This document shows positions 39,099-52,215 of a stretch of 64,000 nt of DNA, in pieces. Origin of the DNA: Aliarcobacter butzleri (GTDB taxonomy: Bacteria; Campylobacterota; Campylobacteria; Campylobacterales; Arcobacteraceae); NCBI RefSeq assembly GCF_900187115.1, contig NZ_LT906455.1, positions 2,232,001 to 2,296,000 of the forward strand, written 5' to 3'. The notes beneath the pieces were generated by a model. The model searched no databases and was not told the DNA's origin. It saw only the letters and a list, made by a program, of their open reading frames with translations. Position numbers and translations under genes: made by a program. Numbering within the stretch: position 1 is the first letter of the stretch; the number at the start of each line of letters is the position of its first letter.

Positions 39099-42000
39099 AT
39101 GTCACAAATTCCACAATTTACCCATCTACATTTACATACTGAATATTCATTACTTGATGGTGCAAATAAAATAAAACCTCTAGCAAAAAAATTAAAAAAA
39201 CTTGGAATGACAAGTGTAGCAATGACAGACCATGGAAATATGTTTGGAGCGATTGCTTTTTATAATGCCATGAGAGATGAAGGAATAAAACCAATCATTG
39301 GAATGGAAGCATATATTCACAATAGTGAAGATATAAGTGATAAAACAAATAGACAAAGATATCACTTATGTTTGTATGCAAAAAATGAAATTGGCTACAA
39401 AAACCTTATGTATCTAAGTTCTCAAGCGTATATAAATGGTTTTTACTATTATCCTCGAATTAATAAAAAAATTTTAAAAGAAAATTCTGAAGGTTTAGTT
39501 TGTAGTGCAGCTTGTTTACAAGGTGAAATAAATTGGCATCTAAATACACAAAGTGAAAGAAATGTAAAATTTGGTGCAAAAGGTTATGAAGAGGCAAAAA
39601 AAATTGCACTTGAATATAAAGAGATTTTTGGTGACGATTTTTATTTAGAAATTATGCGTCATGGAATATCTGACCAACTTTTTGTTGATGATCAAATTTT
39701 GAAACTTTCAAAAGAGACAGGAATAAAAGTAGTTGCCACAAATGATACTCACTATTTAGAACAAAAAGATGCAGATGCACACGAAGCATTTATGTGTATT
39801 GCAATGAATAAACTTTATGATGACCCAAATAGATTAAGACATAGTGTTCATGAATTTTATCTGAAATCACCAGAACAAATAGCAAAATTATATTCTGATA
39901 TTCCAGAAGCCATAGAAACAACACAAGAAATAGCTGATAAATGTAATCTAACTATAAAACTAGGAAATCCAACTCCTCCAAATTTTAAATTTACAAGACA
40001 AAAATCACAAGAAGCTGGTTTGACTTTACCTGAGCCAGACAATGAATATTCACTTGAAAATGACAAAATTTTATTCATTCATGAATGTAGAATAGGATTA
40101 GAAGATAGGTTAAAAATTGTTCCAGCTGAACATCATCAAGAATATAGAGATAGACTTGAAGTTGAAATTGAAATTATAAATAATATGAAATTCCCAGGAT
40201 ATATGTTAATCGTTTGGGATTTCGTAATTGTTGCAAAAAGAATGGGAATTCCAGTTGGTCCAGGACGGGGTTCGGCTGCTGGAAGTTTAGTTGCATTTTC
40301 TTTAAAAATCACAGATATTGACCCTATTCCTTATGGTTTACTTTTTGAGAGGTTTCTAAATCCAGAAAGGGTTTCAATGCCCGATATTGATATGGACTTT
40401 TGTCAAAGTAGACGAGGAGAAATTATTGATTATGTTGTTCAACAGTATGGTCGTGCTAACGTTGCTCAAATTATCACTTTTGGTAAACTTTTAGCAAAAG
40501 GAGTTATTAGAGACGTTGCAAGAGTTCTTGATATGCCATATTCAAAAGCAGATGCAATGGCAAAATTAATTCCTGACGAATTAGGAATAGATTTAAAAAA
40601 TTCTTGGGAAAAAGAACCAAAAATAAAAGAACTTTGTGAAGCAGATCCACAAGCTGCAAGGGTTTGGGAATATGCTTTAGCATTAGAAGGATTAAATAGA
40701 AATGCTGGAACTCATGCAGCTGGAGTTGTAATTTCAAATGAACCTTTATGGAAAAAAACACCACTTTTTAAACCAAGTGGTCTTGATACTTTGGCAACAC
40801 AATACAATGGAAAATATATTGAGGATGTAGACTTAATTAAATTTGACTTTCTTGGACTTAAAACTTTAACTGTTATTGAAGAAGCAAATAAATTAATCGA
40901 ACAACGACATGGAAAACGAGTAAATTTCATCACAACAGATGTAAATGACAAAGGTGTTTACGACTTAATTCAAACAGGAAATACAATTGGATTATTTCAA
41001 ATAGAGTCTGATGGTATGCAAGATTTATGTAAAAGATTAAAACCATCAAATTTTGAGGATATTATTGCCGTTCTTGCACTTTATAGACCAGGACCTATGG
41101 AATCAGGAATGCTTGATGATTTTATCGAAAGAAAACACGGTCGTGCAAAAATTGACTATTTCCATGATGAACTTGAATCTGCATTAAAACCAATTCTTGA
41201 GAATACTTATGGAGTTATCGTTTATCAAGAGCAAGTTATGCAAATTGTTCAAAGCGTAGGAGGCTTTTCACTTGGAGGAGCCGATCTTGTTAGACGGGCA
41301 ATGGGTAAAAAAATCAAAGAAGAGATGGATAGATTAAAAGGTGAATTTGCAGATGGTGCACAAAATAAAGGTTATACAAGAGCTTATGCAGAAGAACTTT
41401 TTGATTTAATTGTAAAATTTGCTGGATATGGATTTAATAAATCTCACTCAGCTGCTTATGCACTTGTAACATTTTATACTTCTTATTTAAAATGTTATTA
41501 TCCAGCAGAATTTATGGCCGCACTATTAACACTTGAAAAAGATAATACTGATAAAGTTGTAAAATATGTTGATGAAACAAAAAGGTTAGGATTAGAACTT
41601 TTTCCACCAGATATAAATAAATCAGATTTAGTATTTTCTGCAAAAAAAATAGATGGTAAAGAAGTTGTTATGTTTGGAATGGGTGCAATTAAAGGTGCTG
41701 GTGATGTTGCAATAAATGCTATTTTGAATGCAAGAGGAAATGCTCCATTTAAAGACTTACCAGATTTTATATCAAGAATTGATGGAAGTAAAGTAAATAA
41801 AAGAGTTATAGAATCTTTAACAAAAGCTGGTGCATTTGATAGTTTTGGTTATACAAGAAAATCTTTATTAAACCAAATAGAAAAGATAGTTGATACAGTT
41901 GGAAAAGCAGCAACAGCTAAAAAAATGATGACGGGTTCACTTTTTGGAGATAGTGAAGAACTAACAAAAATAGATATTGAATTAGAACATCTAAATGAAT

Positions 42001-42662
42001 TTGATCCTAAAGAACTTTTAGAATTTGAAAAAGCCACTTTAGGTTTTTATGTTTCAGGACACCCACTTGATGAGTATAAAAAAGATTTAGAAAAAATAAA
42101 CTTTACTTTATCTTCTCAAATTGATGAACTTGAAGATGGAAGCCAAGCACTTTTTGTAGGGAAAATTGAATCAATTACAGAAAAAACTTCAAAAAAAGGA
42201 AATAAATTTGGAATTGTTTCAATTTTAGATTTTCATGGAACAATCGAATTTATGCTTTTTGAAGATAAATTAAAAGAGCTTCAAGATGAATACAATCATG
42301 AAGAACCAATTGCATTTAAAGTAAGAATTTCTAAAAATGAAAGTTTTACAAGAATTAGTGTTTTAAAAATAGAAACTATATTTGATGCACAAAAAGAAAA
42401 ATTAAAAATAAAACAAAAAGAAGTTCAAGAACCACCTTTAAATATCGCTATTGCTTTTAGTGAAGATGAAAATATTATGTATAAATTATTTGATATTATT
42501 GCCAATAATCAAGGAAAAAGAGAACTAAAACTTATAATTAAATCAAAATTAGCAGATTTAGAACTTGAAACAGGTTTTAAAGTAACTTCAAATGTAGAAA
42601 ATTTAATAAAACAATTAGAAGGAGTTTATTTAGTAGATGAAGCATATACTACTGACAAATGA
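39099..42662 (+). CDS. dnaE: DNA polymerase III alpha subunit
   Basis: 1187 aa replicative polymerase. N-terminal PHP domain (HLHTEYSLLDGANKI, TDHGNMFG), palm with GRGSAAGSLVAFSL and the catalytic aspartates in PDIDMDF near residue 428, FNKSHSAAYALV, then helix-hairpin-helix (near 900) and OB-fold (near 1000-1080: ALFVGKIESITEKTSKKGNKFG). Full length for the family. Its 3' end overlaps surE by 26 nt. Confidence 0.96.
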   Translation: MSQIPQFTHLHLHTEYSLLDGANKIKPLAKKLKKLGMTSVAMTDHGNMFGAIAFYNAMRDEGIKPIIGMEAYIHNSEDISDKTNRQRYHLCLYAKNEIGYKNLMYLSSQAYINGFYYYPRINKKILKENSEGLVCSAACLQGEINWHLNTQSERNVKFGAKGYEEAKKIALEYKEIFGDDFYLEIMRHGISDQLFVDDQILKLSKETGIKVVATNDTHYLEQKDADAHEAFMCIAMNKLYDDPNRLRHSVHEFYLKSPEQIAKLYSDIPEAIETTQEIADKCNLTIKLGNPTPPNFKFTRQKSQEAGLTLPEPDNEYSLENDKILFIHECRIGLEDRLKIVPAEHHQEYRDRLEVEIEIINNMKFPGYMLIVWDFVIVAKRMGIPVGPGRGSAAGSLVAFSLKITDIDPIPYGLLFERFLNPERVSMPDIDMDFCQSRRGEIIDYVVQQYGRANVAQIITFGKLLAKGVIRDVARVLDMPYSKADAMAKLIPDELGIDLKNSWEKEPKIKELCEADPQAARVWEYALALEGLNRNAGTHAAGVVISNEPLWKKTPLFKPSGLDTLATQYNGKYIEDVDLIKFDFLGLKTLTVIEEANKLIEQRHGKRVNFITTDVNDKGVYDLIQTGNTIGLFQIESDGMQDLCKRLKPSNFEDIIAVLALYRPGPMESGMLDDFIERKHGRAKIDYFHDELESALKPILENTYGVIVYQEQVMQIVQSVGGFSLGGADLVRRAMGKKIKEEMDRLKGEFADGAQNKGYTRAYAEELFDLIVKFAGYGFNKSHSAAYALVTFYTSYLKCYYPAEFMAALLTLEKDNTDKVVKYVDETKRLGLELFPPDINKSDLVFSAKKIDGKEVVMFGMGAIKGAGDVAINAILNARGNAPFKDLPDFISRIDGSKVNKRVIESLTKAGAFDSFGYTRKSLLNQIEKIVDTVGKAATAKKMMTGSLFGDSEELTKIDIELEHLNEFDPKELLEFEKATLGFYVSGHPLDEYKKDLEKINFTLSSQIDELEDGSQALFVGKIESITEKTSKKGNKFGIVSILDFHGTIEFMLFEDKLKELQDEYNHEEPIAFKVRISKNESFTRISVLKIETIFDAQKEKLKIKQKEVQEPPLNIAIAFSEDENIMYKLFDIIANNQGKRELKLIIKSKLADLELETGFKVTSNVENLIKQLEGVYLVDEAYTTDK

Positions 42663-43425
42663 TGATGGATATGATAGCGTTGGATTAAAAGCTTTAATAG
42701 ATGCTTTAAGTCCAATTGCTAAAATAACAGTTGTTGCCCCTGCTAATAATAAATCAGCATGTGGTCACTCTTTAACTTTAGATAAACCATTAAGACTTAT
42801 TAGTATAAAAGATGATTTTTATAAAATTGATGATGGTAGCCCAACAGATTGTATTTTTTTATCTTTAGGAAATTTATTTAAAGAAGGATTTAAACCTGAT
42901 TTAGTAATAAGTGGAATAAATATTGGTGCAAATATGGGTGAAGATATAACTTATAGTGGAACAGCAAGTGCAGCAATGGAAGCAGTGATTCATAAAATAC
43001 CAGCTATTGCGATTTCTCAAGTATGTCAAAATAGATGTCAAGATATCCAAAATGGATGGGAATTTGAATTAGCAAAAGATACTATTGTAAAACTTGCAAC
43101 TAGAATTTTAAATAACTCTTTTCCATTAGATGAAAGAAAGTTTTTAAATGTTAATATTCCTCCAATAAAACCAAATGAATGCAAAGGTATGAAAATTACT
43201 AAAGCAGGATTTAGAGAGTATGGAACAGATTCTGATAGACATATAAATCCAAGAGGTGAGGAATACTATTGGATTGGTCTTCATCCACTTATTTGGAAAG
43301 CTTCAGAAGATCAAAGTTGTGATTTTGAAGCAATAAAAGAAAATTATGTATCAATATCTCCAATTAAATTAGATATGACATCTTATGATGATCTAAAAAA
43401 CTTAGAAAATTGGTTAAATAACTAA
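42637..43425 (+). CDS. surE: 5'/3'-nucleotidase SurE
   Basis: 262 aa. Metal-binding TNDDGYDSVG at residues 6-15, APANNKSACGHSLTL, VISGINIGANMGEDITYSGTASAAMEA, all SurE signatures. It dephosphorylates nucleoside monophosphates. It begins within the last 26 nt of dnaE in another frame and is followed 17 nt later by a small HTH-like gene. Confidence 0.93.
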   Translation: MKHILLTNDDGYDSVGLKALIDALSPIAKITVVAPANNKSACGHSLTLDKPLRLISIKDDFYKIDDGSPTDCIFLSLGNLFKEGFKPDLVISGINIGANMGEDITYSGTASAAMEAVIHKIPAIAISQVCQNRCQDIQNGWEFELAKDTIVKLATRILNNSFPLDERKFLNVNIPPIKPNECKGMKITKAGFREYGTDSDRHINPRGEEYYWIGLHPLIWKASEDQSCDFEAIKENYVSISPIKLDMTSYDDLKNLENWLNN

Positions 43426-43442
43426 AAAGGAAAATACTTATT

Positions 43443-43712
43443 ATGAATTTCACAAATTCAATTCAAAAACATATTACAAAACTTGTTGGAACACTAAAAA
43501 GTGAAGAAGAATTACAAGAAGTACTAAAAAGAAAATTTACAAGAAAAGAGTACAAAACTTTTATCGCTTTTGAAGAAGGAAAATCTATAGATGAAATTAA
43601 AAGTATTGTAAGAGATGATGAAGAAACTATTCAAAAACACTATCAAACTGCAATAAAAAAATTAAACCAAGAATTATTCAAAAGAGAACTTATAGCTTTA
43701 TCTTTTGAATAA
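43443..43712 (+). CDS. Small helix-turn-helix-like protein
   Basis: 89 aa, all-helical. Residues about 30-80 (KFTRKEYKTFIAFEEGKSIDEIKSIV..DEETIQKHYQTAIKKLNQ) have the spacing of a sigma-70 region 4 or LuxR-type HTH: a conserved opening, an E-x-GKSIDEI helix, a turn, then a recognition helix. No other domain. SD AAAGGA before the ATG. It could bind DNA or be a regulator of unknown target; operon with surE. Confidence 0.6.
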   Translation: MNFTNSIQKHITKLVGTLKSEEELQEVLKRKFTRKEYKTFIAFEEGKSIDEIKSIVRDDEETIQKHYQTAIKKLNQELFKRELIALSFE

Positions 43713-43721
43713 AGCTATAAA

Positions 43722-43985
43722 TTAGATAATCATTTTTATATCGCTATGTTCACCTAAGAGTTTAAAAATCTCTTTTCTATCATCTTCATTATGAACAAGC
43801 ATCTCTAAAGTATAACTTTTAAATTTTCCTTTGCTACTCACTTTTGATTCTTTTACTTTATGTTCTCTTTCGAATATAACTTCTTTTACCGTTTGTTTTA
43901 TATTCGTAGTCTCTAAAACAACAAGTTTATATTCCCAACTACAAGGATAATCTAATTCTAATTTTTTATCATTTAAATCTATCAT
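43722..43985 (-). CDS. DUF493/YbeD-family protein
   Basis: 87 aa with the ferredoxin-like ACT-related fold of the YbeD family (DYPCSWEYKLVVLETT ... YTLEMLVHNEDDRKEIFKLLGEHSDIKMII). No catalytic residues known. It follows moaC with a 2-nt gap. Function unknown; the family is thought to be regulatory. Confidence 0.75.
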   Translation of the reverse strand: MIDLNDKKLELDYPCSWEYKLVVLETTNIKQTVKEVIFEREHKVKESKVSSKGKFKSYTLEMLVHNEDDRKEIFKLLGEHSDIKMII

Positions 43986-43987
43986 TT

Positions 43988-44458
43988 TTACCTCTTAAAA
44001 TCTCCACTTTTTCCACCACTTTTACTTTCTAACTGAACATTTGAAATTATCATTGATTTATCAATAGCTTTAACCATATCATAAATTGTAAGCAATCCTA
44101 TAGAAACACCAGTTAAAGCTTCCATTTCAACTCCTGTTTGTCCATTTAATCTTGCAGTAACATAAAGCTTAAATGTATTGTTTTGGGGAATTTCTTCTAT
44201 ATCACAATCAATTCCAGTTAAAAGCAACGGATGACACATAGGAATTAATTCATGTGTTTTTTTTGTTCCTAAAATGGCAGCAATAACTGCTGTTTGTAAA
44301 ACAGGACCTTTTTTTGTATTGTTTGAAATAATTGCTTGATAAGCTTCTTTAGACATTTTTATTTCGCCTGATGCAACAGCAACTCTTTTTGTTTCACTTT
44401 TGCTTGAAACATCAACCATTTTAGGTCTATTTTTATCATCTAAATGAGTTAATTCCAA
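43988..44458 (-). CDS. moaC: Cyclic pyranopterin monophosphate synthase
   Basis: 156 aa, second step of molybdenum cofactor synthesis (with MoaA). [18 protein letters not shown] at the start, [40 protein letters not shown] and the C-terminal [12 protein letters not shown] are all MoaC signatures. It heads a two-gene operon, divergent from rpsU with 114 bp between. Confidence 0.95.
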
Positions 44459-44572
44459 AATATAATCCTTTTTTCTTTAAAGCTTATTCTATTAAAATAT
44501 AAGTTAAATAGGAATTAAGTATTATTTAAATATAATCAACCCCTAAATTTAAAAAGAAAGAGGGTGATTTTA

Positions 44573-44785
44573 GTGCCAGGCATTAAAGTTAAAGATAATG
44601 AATCTTTTGACGAAGCATATAGAAGATTTAAAAAACAATGTGACAGAAACCTAATCGTTACTGAAACTAGAGCTAGAAGATATTTTGAACCAATGACTGA
44701 AATCAGAAAAAAGCAAAAAATTTCTGCTAGAAAAAAAATGTTAAAAAAACTATATATGTTAAGAAGATACGAGTCAAGATTATAA
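44573..44785 (+). CDS. rpsU: 30S ribosomal protein S21
   Basis: 70 aa basic protein. The start is taken as GTG at 44573 so that it begins with [20 protein letters not shown] like other S21 proteins; AGAGGG lies upstream. The in-frame GTG at 44564 is part of that SD region. Contains the conserved [17 protein letters not shown] and ends [10 protein letters not shown]. Single gene with a strong terminator. Confidence 0.95.
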   Translation: MPGIKVKDNESFDEAYRRFKKQCDRNLIVTETRARRYFEPMTEIRKKQKISARKKMLKKLYMLRRYESRL

Positions 44786-44810
44786 GATTTGTTGTTTCCA
44801 AAATAAGAGG

Positions 44811-44840
44811 AGCCAAGCTATAAAAGCTTGGCTTTTTTTA
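44811..44840 (+). terminator. Rho-independent terminator of rpsU
   Basis: 9-bp GC-containing stem AGCCAAGCT / AGCTTGGCT, 5-nt loop, then seven T. Confidence 0.9.
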
Positions 44841-45220
44841 TGCCTATAAAATTAGGAGAGTTGTATTTCTTTTGTTTAATCTGTTATATTGAAGAATTAA
44901 AACGTAGAGGATTAACGTATATAAAAGAAGCAATAATGATTAATAAAAATAACTCTAAATAGAACTACACAGTTGAAAAATCAAATAATATATAAAAAAC
45001 AAGAAATAATGAAATAAAATATGCTTAAAAAGATAAAAGGGAAGGAAGGCATAATAAAAATAAAACTTAGCACTAGATAGTAGAGAGAAGGAATTTTTAA
45101 TAGTGTGTCAATGTAAGATATGCTGAAACATAAAGGGATAAAAAATCTAAAAAAGAGTACATAACACAATATACTACTTGGAATAAATACAAAGAGAGTA
45201 AATAAAGGAAGGAAGTGCTA
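44841..45220. other. 380 bp without a gene between rpsU and the rRNA operon
   Basis: AT-rich and strongly purine-biased on the plus strand (many AAGGAAGG-like runs). No open frame with an RBS, no tRNA-like fold and no clear repeats. The 62-codon minus-strand frame here looks like a composition artefact. Confidence 0.5.
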
Positions 45221-45272
45221 AAAAAAAGCCTCACCAAAGGTAGTAAGGAAGTACTAACTTAGGAAAGGCTTT
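45221..45272 (-). terminator. Terminator of the rRNA operon
   Basis: Read on the minus strand, AAAGCCT pairs with AGGCTTT across a 34-nt interval that itself has a TAGTA/TACTA stem, followed by a run of seven T. Confidence 0.65.
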
Positions 45273-45287
45273 GAGAAAAAACTTAAA

Positions 45288-45406
45288 GAGCTGGCGATGA
45301 CCTACGTTTCCACAAGGGGACCCTGCAGTATTATCGGCGATGAAGAGCTTGACTTCCAGGTTCGGAATGGAGCTGGGTATTTCCTCTTCTCTAGTACCAC
45401 CAGCAA
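45288..45406 (-). rRNA. rrf: 5S ribosomal RNA
   Basis: Minus-strand sequence starts near CTTGCTGGTGGTACTAGAG and contains CCATTCCGAACCTGG, the conserved loop C region of 5S, ending CATCGCCAGC. Helix I pairs TGCTGG with CCAGC. Ends are good to a few bases. Confidence 0.93.
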
Positions 45407-45407
45407 G

Positions 45408-45453
45408 TTAAGTAATAAAAGCAAATAAAGAAGTAATTGATCTTATTACTTAA
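45408..45453 (-). other. Hairpin between 23S and 5S rRNA
   Basis: Perfect 11-bp inverted repeat TTAAGTAATAA / TTATTACTTAA (24-nt loop) right in front of 5S in the transcript. Probably an RNase processing signal. Confidence 0.5.
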
Positions 45454-45523
45454 CTCGAAGATTAAGTGTGAATAAAAGATAATGTTAAAGTCTAAAAAAT
45501 TTCAAACACATATTAAGTAAAAA

Positions 45524-45551
45524 TACTTAATAAGATAGTAAACCAAAGAAA
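45524..45551 (-). other. 3' half of the pre-23S processing stem
   Basis: TACTTAATAAGATAGTA followed by CCAAAGAA here is complementary, with a small internal loop, to 48533-48558 on the other side of 23S. It forms the long helix normally cut by RNase III. Confidence 0.8.
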
Positions 45552-45557
45552 TGTATA

Positions 45558-48470
<2,913 letters not shown>

Positions 48471-48855
48471 TAAATAACTCGAAAGAGTTATTTGCCTTTT
48501 AAAAGTAAATTAATACTTTTAGTTTGATAATATTCTTTGGCTACTATCTTATTAAGTACATTTTTCAATATATCTAATAATTTAGTTGTGTTCTATCTAT
48601 GTTATATCTATTATTTTCATAATAAACATTTTTAAGATATGAAATTTTTTTTGTTTTAATTATTTAATATTTATAAAAAATCTCTTCTTTATATCTATTA
48701 TTTAATCTTTACGAAAAAATTAAAGACTTTAACATTATGTTTTTAAATATCATTAGAAACTTACTTTTTATAAGTTCTAATATAAATCTTATATATCTCT
48801 ATATAAAACTTATATTAGAATTTATTCTTCTTCTATAGTTTATCTATTAATAAGA
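48471..48855 (-). other. Spacer between tRNA-Ala and 23S rRNA
   Basis: 385 bp, AT-rich, containing the 5' half of the 23S processing stem at 48533-48558 and a small hairpin (AATAACTC / GAGTTATT, about 48474-48492). No gene. Confidence 0.6.
48533..48558 (-). other. 5' half of the pre-23S processing stem
   Basis: TTCTTTGG plus ACTATCTTATTAAGTA pairs with 45524-45551 beyond the far end of 23S. Confidence 0.8.
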
Positions 48856-48931
48856 TGGTGGAGAATAGCGGGATCGAACCGCTGACCTCCTGCGTGCAAA
48901 GCAGGCGCTCTCCCAGCTGAGCTAATTCCCC
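48856..48931 (-). tRNA. tRNA-Ala (anticodon TGC)
   Basis: 76 nt with encoded CCA. Acceptor GGGGAAT pairs with ATTCTCC, D-arm AGCTCAGCTGGGAGAGC, anticodon loop CTTTGCACG, T-loop GGTTCGATCCC. Confidence 0.97.
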
Positions 48932-48985
48932 AAAATCACCCAAAAAAATATTCATTCTTTTAGGACCCGATTCTAAGATTATTCA

Positions 48986-49062
48986 TGGTGGGCCTATCAG
49001 GACTTGAACCTGAGACCTCACGATTATCAGTCGAGCGCTCTAGCCAGCTGAGCTATAGGCCC
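48986..49062 (-). tRNA. tRNA-Ile (anticodon GAT)
   Basis: 77 nt with encoded CCA. Acceptor GGGCCTA pairs with TAGGCCC, D-arm AGCTCAGCTGGCTAGAGC, anticodon loop CTGATAATC, T-loop GGTTCAAGTCC. Standard rRNA-spacer tRNA. Confidence 0.97.
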
Positions 49063-49091
49063 CTTCACCTATTCATTTCTTATTAGTTCTA

Positions 49092-49116
49092 AATAATCTT
49101 TATAAACTAAATATGT
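49092..49116 (-). other. 3' half of the pre-16S processing stem
   Basis: AATAATCTTTATAAACTAAATATGT is complementary at 23 of 25 positions (two differences allow G-U pairs) to 50832-50856, across the 16S gene. Confidence 0.8.
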
Positions 49117-49167
49117 AATCAATCTTTTTTTTTCATACTTTAAGAAACAAATCTTAAAGTATTTCTC

Positions 49168-50687
<1,520 letters not shown>

Positions 50688-50831
50688 TTTTTGATTAAAT
50701 CTCTTTAATCTTTATGTAGTTTTGAAACTGACATATTTTATAATTACTTAAATTACAAAATTATCACTCATGTTTTTTTGAATAGACAAGAGTTTTACTT
50801 CTTGTTTTTTTTCTCTTTGTTTGTTTGATTA

Positions 50832-50856
50832 ACATATTTAGTTTACAAAGATTACT
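50832..50856 (-). other. 5' half of the pre-16S processing stem
   Basis: ACATATTTAGTTTACAAAGATTACT (plus-strand reading), complementary to 49092-49116. Confidence 0.8.
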
Positions 50857-50925
50857 TCTTCTTAAACTTCTTCTTTTAAAGATCATAACTTGATTTTGAA
50901 CTTCGTCTTGTCAAATTGGACGGGA

Positions 50926-50954
50926 ATTATAATACCTTTTTCTTCTCTTGTCAA
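50926..50954 (-). promoter_or_regulatory. Consensus sigma-70 promoter of the rRNA operon
   Basis: Minus strand TTGACA (50954-50949), exact 17-bp spacer, TATAAT (50931-50926), followed by a GC-rich CCCGTCC start region typical of stringently controlled promoters. A -35 box is unusual among Campylobacterota promoters, so this is a strong one. Confidence 0.88.
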
Positions 50955-51072
50955 GAGTACTTTGCTAAAATGTAGCTTAAATTTTTGAATTTGTAAAAAC
51001 TGTTGATTTATTAATCTTTGATTTACTTTTTTTTAGTACTATAATTGTACAAAATTTAGAAAGGAAAAGAAA

Positions 51073-51774
51073 ATGTATAATAGAGATTATTTATCAAATC
51101 AATCATCTCAATATTCACAAGAATCTTCTCAAGTACAATTAATGAGCTTTTTAAAAGCTACTTACCAACTATTTGCAGGTTCATTATTAGCTGCAACTGC
51201 TGGTGCATATGTTGGATTAGGAATAGTAAGTTTACTTATGGGACCAATGAAATGGGTTTTATTTGCAATTGAACTTGCTTTAATATTCTTTGTAATACCA
51301 AGAGTAAAACATACTCCAGGTGTTAATTTAGCAGTATTATTTGTATTTACATTTATTACTGGATTAACTATTGCTCCATTATTGGCTGCAATTTTTGCAA
51401 TGCCTAGCGGTGCTTCTATTGTTGGTCAAGCTTTTTTAATGACATCAATTGCATTTGGTGGAATTTCAATGTTTGCAATGACAACTAAAAAAGATTACTC
51501 ATTTATGGGTAAATTTTTATTCATTGCTTTAATTATAGTAATTGTTGCAGGTATTTCTAATATCTTCATTCAATCATCTATGATGCAATTAGCAATTGCT
51601 AGTGTTAGTGCATTACTATTCTCTGCATTTATTTTATTTGATACACAAAATATTATAAAAGGTGGATATGATTCACCAGTAGAAGCTGCACTATCTTTAT
51701 ATTTAGATTTCTTTAATCTATTTATATCATTATTACAAATTCTTGGGATTATGAATAGTGGAGATAGAGAATAA
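51073..51774 (+). CDS. BAX inhibitor-1 / YccA family membrane protein
   Basis: 233 aa with seven hydrophobic helices after a Ser/Gln-rich tail. The end reads AFILFDTQNIIKGGYDSPVEAALSLYLDFFNLFISLLQILG, the BI-1 signature with the DTQ and D-x-x-NLF residues of the pH-sensitive calcium-leak site. Bacterial members (YccA, YbhL) modulate FtsH or form ion leaks. Single gene, SD AAAGGAAAAG, clear terminator. Confidence 0.87.
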   Translation: MYNRDYLSNQSSQYSQESSQVQLMSFLKATYQLFAGSLLAATAGAYVGLGIVSLLMGPMKWVLFAIELALIFFVIPRVKHTPGVNLAVLFVFTFITGLTIAPLLAAIFAMPSGASIVGQAFLMTSIAFGGISMFAMTTKKDYSFMGKFLFIALIIVIVAGISNIFIQSSMMQLAIASVSALLFSAFILFDTQNIIKGGYDSPVEAALSLYLDFFNLFISLLQILGIMNSGDRE

Positions 51775-51798
51775 GACTTATTAGTCTTATTCTTTTTA
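51769..51798 (+). terminator. Rho-independent terminator of the BI-1 gene
   Basis: 10-bp perfect stem GAATAAGACT / AGTCTTATTC with 4-nt loop and five T; it overlaps the stop codon. Confidence 0.85.
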
Positions 51799-51807
51799 CT
51801 GTAAATT

Positions 51808-52215
51808 ATGGATAATAATTCTTCTTTAAGACTTATTGATGCGAATTTAAATAGATTACGAGAAGGCATTCGAGTAGTAGAAGATATATTTAGATATGTA
51901 TATAATAATAAAGAAGTCGCTACAAAACTTAAAAATCTTAGACATTTAGCTCGTACTGAAAACTACTATGAACTTCTTGAAACTAGAGATGTAAAAAATG
52001 ATGTCTTAAGAGAGTCTATTAAAAGTGAACAAAATAGAGATAATCTAAATTCAATTCTAATAGCAAACTTCAAAAGGGCACAAGAAAGTGCTAGAGTTTT
52101 AGAAGAATTTATAAAATTAACTTCTATAAAAGATAGTGAAAATTTCAAATATATACGATATGAACTCTATAATTTAGAGATTGTTTTAACAAAAATCACT
52201 TCAAATTCTAAATAA
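51808..52215 (+). CDS. ThiD2-like HMP-phosphate kinase domain protein
   Basis: 135 aa. LRLIDANLNRLREGIRVVEDIFRYVYNNKEVATKLKNLRHLAR matches the ThiD2 domain usually fused N-terminally to ThiE, here as a single-domain protein. ThiD2 phosphorylates hydroxymethylpyrimidine phosphate to the diphosphate in thiamine synthesis. Annotation pipelines often call it thiamine-phosphate pyrophosphorylase because of the fusion, but no ThiE domain is present. Its last 49 bp overlap bioC on the other strand. Confidence 0.7.
   Translation: MDNNSSLRLIDANLNRLREGIRVVEDIFRYVYNNKEVATKLKNLRHLARTENYYELLETRDVKNDVLRESIKSEQNRDNLNSILIANFKRAQESARVLEEFIKLTSIKDSENFKYIRYELYNLEIVLTKITSNSK

Larger units (their letters stand above)
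50688..51072. other. Leader of the rRNA operon and promoter region of the BI-1 gene
   Basis: Contains the consensus rRNA promoter (50926-50954), the 5' half of the 16S processing stem (50832-50856) and, on the minus strand, a boxA-like TGATCTTTAAAAG near 50873-50885. The plus-strand promoter of the BI-1 gene lies at the right end. No gene. Confidence 0.65.

Noticed and set aside
44981-45169. 62-codon minus-strand frame between rpsU and 5S
   Set aside because: Its Phe/Ile/Leu-rich product comes from purine-rich DNA on the plus strand, no RBS precedes it, and no hydrophobic-helix pattern or family is recognisable.
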